A DNA stretch of 11,177 bases from JBLKSS01 sp047607725 (GTDB lineage: Bacteria > Pseudomonadota > Gammaproteobacteria > Enterobacterales > Enterobacteriaceae): NCBI RefSeq assembly GCF_047607725.1, contig NZ_JBLKSS010000054.1, forward strand, positions 1 through 11,177, in the 5' to 3' direction. Positions 5,870-11,177 of the stretch are shown piece after piece. The position numbers were made by a program, and so were the translations under genes. The notes under the pieces were generated by a model. The model saw nothing but the letters and a program-made list of their open reading frames with translations. It did not search any database and had not been told where the DNA came from. Position 1 is the stretch's first letter; every line of letters starts with the position of its first letter.

Positions 5870-6527
5870 TATTGTCCCCGTTATCAGTGATCATTAAGAC
5901 TGGCGCCTCGCTTGGCGGACCGCTACGCGTCGGCGGTGGACGCCATGTGCGCTGATTATAACAGGTTTTGTTTTATAAATTTAACTGATGTTGGTCATTT
6001 ATCTCGGGCAAATTGCGGCAGGTTAAAAAAACGCCACTCTTCCCCAGGTGTCCAGTCCTCGCCAGGCGTGGCGGATTAAACGGAGCGGCAATATATTATA
6101 ATTAACTTTAAAGTTTGAATGTACGCTAAAAGTAATAATTTATAAATAATTATTCTTTAAAAATATGTATATGAAATGATTTATGATAATATTGCCTCAA
6201 CGAAAGGAAAATCATAATAAACTGATTTTTAAGTAAATTTCTTATGGTTTTGTTCGCTTTTTAAGCAGCTCGGGTCTTGCGATGGACGTGCAGACGTTGT
6301 GACAAAAGAGGGGAAATGGGCAATTCCCGACGGCTACACGAATTTTGGTGAAATCTCCTTGCGGTGCAATAACCTATCTGTCTAAAATAAGCCTGCGCAG
6401 GCGACACTGCTGAATTTTTCCAGTATAAGCGAATAATCATTTTTCTTTATTTACTTAAAAGCTGTAATATAAGTCTTAAATATTTGATTCGCTTTACATC
6501 ACTCCCTCTTTTTTGGAGAATTTCTCT
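5870..6527. other. Long AT-rich divergent intergenic region between yecF and uvrY
   Basis: The 658 bp between the two divergent starts contain no supported gene. The AT-rich core (about 6085-6250) has an imperfect palindrome near 6129-6153, and a GGGAA/TTCCC hairpin lies at 6311-6328. A weak -10-like TAATAT at 6465-6470, preceded by TG, could serve uvrY, but no good -35 is seen. The length and A/T bias suggest regulated promoters, perhaps with nucleoid proteins, or a decayed gene. Neither can be decided by eye. Confidence 0.5.
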
Positions 6528-6530
6528 TTG
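6515..6530 (+). promoter_or_regulatory. Ribosome binding site that fixes the TTG start of uvrY
   Basis: GGAGAA at 6515-6520 lies 7 nt before TTG 6528-6530. An in-frame TTG at 6513 overlaps this site and so cannot be the start. Confidence 0.85.
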
Positions 6531-7184
6531 ATAAGCGTTTTTCTTGTTGATGACCACGAATTGGTGCGCGCAGGGATACGACGCATTCTTGAAGATATCA
6601 AAGGCTTCAAAGTCGTTGGCGAGGCACACTGTGGCGAAGAGGCGGTAAAGTGGTGCCGCAACAATTGTGTCAACGTCGTGTTAATGGATATGAATATGCC
6701 GGGCATTGGCGGGTTGGAAGCCACGCGCAAAATCGTGCGCTTTTCGCCGGATATCAAAGTTATCATGCTGACCATTTACACAGAAAACCCATTACCTGCT
6801 AAAGTAATGCAGGCCGGGGCCGCAGGATACCTGAGCAAAGCCGCTGCTCCGCGCGAGGTCATCTGCGCCATTCGCGCGGTGAACGCCGGTAAACACTACA
6901 TCGCGTCCGATATCGCCCAGCAGATGGCCCTGAGTCAGCTGGAGCCGCAGGCGGAAACCCCCTTTGAATGTTTGTCCGAACGGGAACTCCAAATTATGCT
7001 GATGATTACCCGCGGGCAAAAGGTCACCGATATTTCGGAGCAGCTCAATCTGAGCCCTAAAACCGTTAATAGCTATCGTTACCGGATATTTAGTAAACTA
7101 AACATCAGCGGTGATGTAGAATTAACCCATCTGGCCATCCGCCACGGGTTGTTCAATACGGAGATTTTATTAAGTAGTGACTGA
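6528..7184 (+). CDS. uvrY: BarA/UvrY two-component response regulator (GacA/SirA family)
   Basis: UvrY is the cytoplasmic response regulator phosphorylated by BarA. In enterobacteria it activates the CsrB/CsrC small RNAs, which titrate the CsrA translational regulator of carbon use, motility and biofilm. The 218-residue protein has a receiver domain (about residues 1-120) with the acidic pair D8-D9, phosphoacceptor D54 in VVLMDMNMPGIGG, T82-region MLTIYTENPLPAKVMQAGAAGYLSK, and a LuxR/FixJ helix-turn-helix (about 147-205: LSERELQIML, SEQLNLSPKTVNSYRYRIFSKL). The TTG start at 6528 gives the E. coli length and the start M-I-x-V. Its end overlaps uvrC by 8 nt, which suggests translational coupling. 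All key residues are present, so it is probably functional. Confidence 0.97.
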   Translation: MISVFLVDDHELVRAGIRRILEDIKGFKVVGEAHCGEEAVKWCRNNCVNVVLMDMNMPGIGGLEATRKIVRFSPDIKVIMLTIYTENPLPAKVMQAGAAGYLSKAAAPREVICAIRAVNAGKHYIASDIAQQMALSQLEPQAETPFECLSERELQIMLMITRGQKVTDISEQLNLSPKTVNSYRYRIFSKLNISGDVELTHLAIRHGLFNTEILLSSD

Positions 7185-9009
7185 CAGTTTTAACGCCAAA
7201 CAATTTCTGAGCACCGTGACCAGCCAGCCTGGCGTCTATAGCATGTATGATGCATCCGGTACGGTGATTTATGTCGGCAAGGCTAAAGATCTGAAAAAGC
7301 GCCTGGCGAGCTATTTTCGTGCCCAGGTTGCCAGCCGCAAGACCGAAGCGCTGGTGAAAAGCATTCATCATATTGATGTGACCATCACCCATACGGAAAC
7401 CGAAGCGCTGCTGCTTGAGCATAACTACATTAAGCTGTATCAGCCACGCTACAACGTATTGCTGCGCGATGATAAATCCTATCCCTTCATTTTCCTCAGC
7501 AGCGACGCGCATCCCCGCATCACGTCCCATCGCGGGGCCAAGCATGCGAAAGGGGATTATTTCGGGCCATTTCCCAATGGTTATACGGTAAAGGAGACGC
7601 TGGCCCTGTTGCAGAAGCTGTTTCCCATTCGCCAATGCGAGGACAGCGTGTATCGCAACCGTTCACGCCCGTGCCTGCAGTATCAGATAGGTCGCTGTCT
7701 GGGGCCCTGCGTACACGGGCTGGTCAGCGATGAGGAATATCAGCAGCAGGTGGAATATGTGCGCTTGTTCCTGTCAGGCAAAGATCAGCAGGTGCTTAAT
7801 CAGCTTGTAGAGCGGATGGAACTGGCCAGCCGCGCGCTGAACTTTGAGGATGCGGCGCGCGCGCGCGATCAGATCCAGGCGGTGCGCCGCGTAACGGAAA
7901 AACAGTTCGTTTCCGGCGACCGGGAAGATCTGGACGTCATCGGCGTGTCGTTCGACGCCGGTATGGCCTGCGTCCATGTTCTGTTTATCCGCCAGGGGAA
8001 AGTTTTGGGTAGCCGCAGCTATTTTCCAAAAGTGCCGGCCGGTACGGAACTGGCGGAAGTGGTGCAGACGTTTGTCGGCCAATTCTATCTGCAGGGCTGT
8101 CAGATGCGCTCGCTACCGGGAGAAATTCTATTGGATTTCACGCTGCCTGAGAAAACGCTGCTGCCGGCGTCGCTGAGCGAGCAGGCGGGCAGGAAAATTC
8201 AGATCCAGACGCAGCCGCGCGGCGACCGCGCCCGCTATCTAAAGCTGGCCCGCACCAATGCCGCGACGGCGCTGGTGACTAAACTGTCGCAACAGTCGAC
8301 GGTACATCAGCGTTTAGCCGCTCTGGCAGAGCTATTGGGTATCGAGCAGGTCAACCGGATGGAATGTTTTGACATCAGCCATACGATGGGGGAACAGACT
8401 ATCGCCTCCTGCGTCGTCTTTGACGGCAACGGGCCGGTACGCGCCGAATATCGCCGCTATAATATTGAAGGCATAGCCCCCGGCGATGATTATGCCGCCA
8501 TGGATCAGGTCCTGCGCCGCCATTATGGTAAGGCGCTCGAAGAAAAGAAAATCCCCGACGTGGTGATTATCGATGGTGGTAAAGGTCAATTGGGTATGGC
8601 CAAAGCGGTGTTCGAGGAGTTGGACGTACCTTGGGACAAATCGCGCGTAGTGTTGCTCGGCGTAGCAAAAGGCGTAGACCGCAAGGCCGGCCTCGAAACG
8701 CTGTTTTTGGAACCACATGGCGAGGGAATAGCGCTGCCGCCGGATTCGCCGGCCCTGCATGTGATTCAGCATATCCGCGATGATTCGCACAACCATGCGA
8801 TTACCGGCCATCGCAATAAACGTGCTAAGGTAAAAAATACCAGCGCGCTGGAATTGATTGAGGGTGTCGGGCCGCGGCGTCGACAGTCGCTGCTGAAGTA
8901 CATGGGCGGCCTGCAGCCGTTACGCAATGCCAGCGTGGAGGAAATTGCCCAAGTGCAGGGTATTTCAGGCGCCTTGGCAGAAAAAATATTTAATGCGTTG
9001 AAACACTAG
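7177..9009 (+). CDS. uvrC: UvrABC excinuclease subunit C
   Basis: UvrC makes both incisions around DNA lesions once UvrA and UvrB have marked them. The 610 residues equal the E. coli protein. The N-terminal GIY-YIG nuclease starts at residues 19-21 (GVY) and 32-34 (YVG) and contains HTETEALLLEHNYIK; it cuts on the 3' side. A Cys cluster (RQCE, RPCLQYQIGRCLGPC) follows at about 150-178. The UVR domain that contacts UvrB lies near 204-239 (LNFEDAARARDQIQAVRR). The RNase H-like nuclease for the 5' cut has D399 (CFDISHTMGE), D438 (GDDY), D466 (IDGGKGQL) and H538 (DDSHNHA). Two helix-hairpin-helix motifs end the protein (IEGVGPRRRQ, VQGISGALAEKIF). The GTG start at 7177 overlaps the end of uvrY by 8 nt. 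It looks intact. Confidence 0.98.
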   Translation: MTDSFNAKQFLSTVTSQPGVYSMYDASGTVIYVGKAKDLKKRLASYFRAQVASRKTEALVKSIHHIDVTITHTETEALLLEHNYIKLYQPRYNVLLRDDKSYPFIFLSSDAHPRITSHRGAKHAKGDYFGPFPNGYTVKETLALLQKLFPIRQCEDSVYRNRSRPCLQYQIGRCLGPCVHGLVSDEEYQQQVEYVRLFLSGKDQQVLNQLVERMELASRALNFEDAARARDQIQAVRRVTEKQFVSGDREDLDVIGVSFDAGMACVHVLFIRQGKVLGSRSYFPKVPAGTELAEVVQTFVGQFYLQGCQMRSLPGEILLDFTLPEKTLLPASLSEQAGRKIQIQTQPRGDRARYLKLARTNAATALVTKLSQQSTVHQRLAALAELLGIEQVNRMECFDISHTMGEQTIASCVVFDGNGPVRAEYRRYNIEGIAPGDDYAAMDQVLRRHYGKALEEKKIPDVVIIDGGKGQLGMAKAVFEELDVPWDKSRVVLLGVAKGVDRKAGLETLFLEPHGEGIALPPDSPALHVIQHIRDDSHNHAITGHRNKRAKVKNTSALELIEGVGPRRRQSLLKYMGGLQPLRNASVEEIAQVQGISGALAEKIFNALKH

Positions 9010-9067
9010 CGGCAATGTAGCAACATACTTGTTATTTCCACTCCGGCCAGATAGTTAACAAAGCACT

Positions 9068-9616
9068 ATGCAACTGAATATACCGACTTGGCTTACCCTG
9101 TTCCGTGTCGTCATGATACCGTTCTTTGTTCTGGCCTTTTATCTGCCTTTCAAATGGGCGCCGTTGAGTTGCGCGCTCATTTTTGTCCTGGCGGCGGTGA
9201 CGGATTGGTTTGACGGTTTCCTGGCCCGTCGTTGGAAACAAACGACCCGCTTTGGCGCATTTCTCGATCCCGTCGCGGATAAAGTGATGGTCGCCACGGC
9301 GCTGGTGCTGGTGGCGGAGCATTTTCATTCCTGGTGGATAACGCTGCCCGCGGCGACCATGATTGCCCGTGAAATCATTATCTCTTCATTGCGTGAGTGG
9401 ATGGCGGAGATAGGCAAACGTAGCAGCGTCGCGGTTTCCTGGATCGGTAAAGTGAAAACCACCGCGCAAATGCTGGCATTGGTGGCGCTGCTGTGGCATC
9501 CGGACGACATCGTATCGGCGATAGGTATCGTCGCGCTGTATGTCGCTGCGGTGCTGACTTTCTGGTCAATGTTCCAATATCTGTATGCCGCGCGGCACGA
9601 TTTGTTCGAGCATTGA
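9068..9616 (+). CDS. pgsA: Phosphatidylglycerophosphate synthase
   Basis: PgsA is CDP-diacylglycerol--glycerol-3-phosphate 3-phosphatidyltransferase. It makes phosphatidylglycerophosphate in the inner membrane, the first committed step to phosphatidylglycerol and cardiolipin. The 182 residues match E. coli. The CDP-alcohol phosphotransferase signature D-x2-DG-x2-AR-x8-G-x3-D-x3-D is complete: D46, D49, G50, A53, R54, G63, D67, D71. Hydrophobic segments lie at about residues 6-28, 30-48, 88-108 and 150-175, and a MIAREIIISSLREWMAE block follows the catalytic helices. It starts 58 bp after uvrC in the same direction and probably shares its transcript. The ribosome binding site is weak. Confidence 0.97.
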   Translation: MQLNIPTWLTLFRVVMIPFFVLAFYLPFKWAPLSCALIFVLAAVTDWFDGFLARRWKQTTRFGAFLDPVADKVMVATALVLVAEHFHSWWITLPAATMIAREIIISSLREWMAEIGKRSSVAVSWIGKVKTTAQMLALVALLWHPDDIVSAIGIVALYVAAVLTFWSMFQYLYAARHDLFEH

Positions 9617-9666
9617 GAGAAGCGCTGTAAAAAACAGCAAACGCGTCGGCGATGACTATTTTTGTA

Positions 9667-9694
9667 TTGACTCATACGGCGAGGTCAGTAGAAT
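9667..9694 (+). promoter_or_regulatory. Likely sigma-70 promoter for tRNA-Gly
   Basis: TTGACT at 9667-9672 and TAGAAT at 9689-9694 are separated by 16 bp, each 5 of 6 to consensus. The site lies 66 bp before the mature tRNA, leaving room for a 5' leader removed by RNase P. Confidence 0.6.
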
Positions 9695-9760
9695 GCATCG
9701 CACCGAAAGCAACCACGGTTGTTCGCCGATAGGTTTGGTAACCAGGTTGTTGATAGTCAT

Positions 9761-9835
9761 GCGGGAATAGCTCAGTGGTAGAGCACAACCTTGCCAAGGT
9801 TGGGGTCGCAAGTTCGAGCCTCGTTTCCCGCTCCA
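9761..9835 (+). tRNA. glyW: tRNA-Gly (GCC)
   Basis: The 75-nt gene starts GCGGGAA and ends TTCCCGC plus discriminator T and encoded CCA. The D arm is AGCTCAGTGGTAGAGC, one base shorter in the loop than E. coli glyW. The anticodon loop TTGCCAA has GCC at 9793-9795, and the T loop is GTTCGAG-type. It is downstream of pgsA as in E. coli. Confidence 0.97.
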
Positions 9836-9877
9836 AATTCCAGTTGGCCGGTGTAATTCGTTCATCGGCTGACGCTG

Positions 9878-9902
9878 AAAGGACCCATATGGGTCCTTTT
9901 TT
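9878..9902 (+). terminator. Rho-independent terminator after tRNA-Gly
   Basis: A 9-bp perfect stem (AAAGGACCC at 9878-9886, GGGTCCTTT at 9891-9899) with loop ATAT runs into six T. It separates glyW from the other two tRNA genes, so cysT and leuZ need another promoter. Confidence 0.92.
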
Positions 9903-10503
9903 GTTGTCGCTCGCTCTACTTTATCCCCAGGGTGTCATGCCGCTTGCGGCTGCCCGTTTACACTCTGCCTATCAGACCCTGTGCTTCTGCCTCACAATAA
10001 CCCCTGTTGTCTAACGCCAATCCCTGCACAGGGCACGGCGTTCGCCGGCCGGAGAGCGCTATTCCCTGAGATGCTAATGGTGAGAGGGGGCCCCGGCGGT
10101 GACACCTATCACTTTAAAGTTAAATAGACTGTTGCCATGGCGCAAGCGTTGGCTGTTTAGGAGATAATGCCTGGCACCTGGCCAGCATCTGGCCTTGGCG
10201 TTTGGCGTGAGGACTTCAGCTTAAGGCCGTCTGGCGGGGCGCCGGCGGCGGGTCTCTGGTGAAGTGGGGTTCACTCCAGTTAAACATAAGCGGTGTCGGC
10301 AAGGGGCTGTCCCTCATCAACAGTTTTCGCTCACCTGATGGGGATGGAATAAGGCCAGCCAGTCGTGCGCTGGGCCAGCGGCCGAAGAGCATTGTTGTAG
10401 CAATCGCCCCATCCTCTAAGGTTTGTCCGCGGGAAGGAAAAGACGGCAATTTTTATTGCGGTGCCCGGTTGGCTGTGATGTAACCATCTAAACGTCCCGT
10501 GCC

Positions 10504-10535
10504 AAAAAAAGCTTGCCATCGCTGCTTAGGCAAGC
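10504..10535 (-). terminator. Minus-strand Rho-independent terminator
   Basis: Read on the minus strand, GCTTGCC (10535-10529) and GGCAAGC (10517-10511) form a perfect 7-bp stem with an 11-nt loop, followed by seven T (10510-10504). No annotated minus-strand gene lies upstream. Confidence 0.75.
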
Positions 10536-10632
10536 CATAATTGCGTCCATTCCGAAACGCGGAATAAACGAATTGTCTTTATGATCAGCTAGTTGCATGG
10601 TAGTGATTCGGCAATTTGCCGATAAAGCCCGC
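10504..10632 (-). ncRNA. Candidate small RNA (or very short ORF) on the minus strand
   Basis: Upstream of the minus-strand terminator are two more hairpins: TCGGCAAATTGCCGA (about 10611-10625, a 7-bp stem in which the loop would need to open) and ATTCCGCGTTTCGGAAT (about 10547-10563). A loose promoter, TTGTCT-17 bp-TTATCG on the minus strand near 10620-10650, could start a transcript of about 110 nt. A 37-codon ORF (MQLADHKDNSFIPRFGMD and so on) spans the same stretch but would pass through the terminator stem. No known RNA family is recognised. Confidence 0.3.
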
Positions 10633-10660
10633 TGCAGGACAAAGACAAGGGATGAAATTA

Positions 10661-10734
10661 GGCGCGTTGGCAGAGTGGCCATGCAGCGGATTGCAAATCC
10701 GTCCACCTCGGTTCGACTCCGGGACGCGCCTCCA
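10661..10734 (+). tRNA. cysT: tRNA-Cys (GCA)
   Basis: The 74-nt gene has acceptor GGCGCGT/ACGCGCC, anticodon loop ATTGCAAAT with GCA at 10693-10695, T arm GGTTCGACTCC and encoded TCCA end. It resembles E. coli cysT closely and lies 16 bp before tRNA-Leu. Confidence 0.97.
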
Positions 10735-10750
10735 GTTTTGATTTCCCGAC

Positions 10751-10836
10751 GCCCGGGTGGTGGAATCGGTAGACACAAGGGATTTAAAATCCCTCGGCCT
10801 TTGGCTGTACGAGTTCAAGTCTCGTCCCGGGTACCA
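10751..10836 (+). tRNA. leuZ: tRNA-Leu (UAA)
   Basis: The 86-nt gene with a long variable arm (class II) starts GCCCGGG, has a leucine-type D arm (TGGTGGAATCGGTAGACAC), the anticodon loop TTTAAAA with TAA at 10785-10787, T loop GTTCAAGTC and encoded ACCA end. It is cotranscribed with cysT by position. Confidence 0.97.
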
Positions 10837-10881
10837 CACAGAAAAAATCATAATAATTAATAAGATGTCCTATATTAGTCC

Positions 10882-10903
10882 CCGCCGTTAAGGCGGTTTT
10901 TTT
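10882..10903 (+). terminator. Rho-independent terminator after leuZ
   Basis: Stem CCGCC (10882-10886) and GGCGG (10892-10896) with loop GTTAA, then seven T. It ends the cysT-leuZ transcript. Confidence 0.88.
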
Positions 10904-11054
10904 GTGTCCGAATCAGCTATTCCTAACATCATTTTTTCGACTTGAATAAAAATTCATTTTTTCTGACCACCGACGACGGGGACTATTTCTGTTTTTCTGT
11001 TGTACCGTGCCGTCTGTCCGATGCTTTTATGGTCGGAGTGCAGATTCCGACGTA
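10904..11054. other. Intergenic sequence without a visible gene
   Basis: AT-rich sequence after the tRNA terminator with several T runs and no supported ORF or RNA. It leads into the 23-bp repeats at 11055. Confidence 0.5.
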
Positions 11055-11146
11055 TCCGATCATCTGTTCCGGCGACATCCGATCAGTTATTCCGATATTT
11101 TCCGATCACCCATTCCAGTGATATTCGATCACGTGTTCGCTCATCT
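11055..11146. repeat. Four 23-bp tandem repeats
   Basis: The units are 11055-11077, 11078-11100, 11101-11123 and 11124-11146. Each starts T-C/T-C-G-A-T-C-A and has a TTC or TTCC at about positions 13-16; the remaining positions vary. The last unit is the most diverged. A TCCGA-like motif also occurs upstream at 11017 and 11046 but out of phase. No coding frame is evident. Confidence 0.7.
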
Positions 11147-11177
11147 TCTGACTCAGTTTTAGTCTATTTTTCCTGTG

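Larger units (their letters stand above)
9903..10660. other. Unassigned spacer between glyW and cysT
   Basis: About 760 bp without a supported protein gene. Two overlapping ORFs of about 75 codons (plus 10259-10483, minus 10216-10449) match nothing I know and lack ribosome binding sites. The base composition is mixed, with GC-rich patches (10030-10100, 10225-10260), and may hold a decayed gene or element. The right part carries a minus-strand terminator and hairpins, listed separately. In E. coli glyW and cysT are close together and cotranscribed, so this spacer looks inserted. Confidence 0.5.

Noticed and set aside
6513..6527. Upstream TTG start for uvrY
   Set aside because: The extra five codons contain the ribosome binding site GGAGAA, and the start at 6528 gives the family length of 218 residues.
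9628..9642. GCTGT/ACAGC hairpin after pgsA as a terminator
   Set aside because: The stem is only 5 bp and is followed by AAACGCG, not a T run.
10216..10483. Overlapping short ORFs on both strands between glyW and cysT
   Set aside because: Neither has a ribosome binding site or known motif, and opposing open frames in GC-rich DNA are common by chance.

Overview
The window is chromosomal DNA from a gammaproteobacterium of the order Enterobacterales. SerS, UvrY, UvrC, PgsA and YecF are close to their Escherichia coli counterparts in length and motifs, and the order yecF (divergent)/uvrY-uvrC-pgsA-glyW-cysT-leuZ is the classic enterobacterial one. Intact housekeeping genes lie beside truncated or internally deleted genes and mobile-element debris. 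That pattern fits a recently host-restricted, Sodalis-like symbiont; this assignment is inference, not proof. One ambiguous base (n at 4440) suggests a draft assembly.

Region 1 (1-2550) resembles the E. coli rarA-serS-ycaD area. Only the last ~99 codons of rarA remain, next to a degenerate copy of a repeat that recurs near 3.0-3.4 kb. serS is complete and has its own terminator. ycaD follows, but an in-frame deletion of about 200 codons leaves a 174-residue ORF.

Region 2 (2551-3950) has no complete gene. It holds GC-rich hairpins, four degenerate 31-bp tandem repeats, the C-terminal stub of a minus-strand YddA/SbmA-like ABC transporter, and a ~327-bp element bounded by 51-bp inverted repeats that cuts that stub off. 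An AT-rich stretch then leads to an AraC-family regulator.

Region 3 (3951-5869) holds the regulator, whose second DNA-binding helix-turn-helix is read out of frame between two compensating indels. A minus-strand set follows: yecF, a GlpM-like membrane protein with an abnormal C-terminus, and a 61-residue Cys-rich lipoprotein whose ATG overlaps the glpM stop (ATGA). sdiA, next to yecF in E. coli, is absent here.

Region 4 (5870-11177) begins with a long AT-rich intergenic stretch. The uvrY-uvrC-pgsA genes follow: the BarA/UvrY response regulator, the UvrABC incision nuclease, and phosphatidylglycerophosphate synthase. tRNA-Gly(GCC) has its own promoter and terminator. About 825 bp then separate it from tRNA-Cys(GCA) and tRNA-Leu(UAA), and contain a minus-strand terminator that hints at an antisense transcript. 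The window ends in four 23-bp tandem repeats.

I found no convincing new multi-gene system. The best leads are the small CxC lipoprotein coupled to glpM, the inverted-repeat element, the AraC leader stem that covers its ribosome binding site, and the candidate minus-strand small RNA between glyW and cysT.
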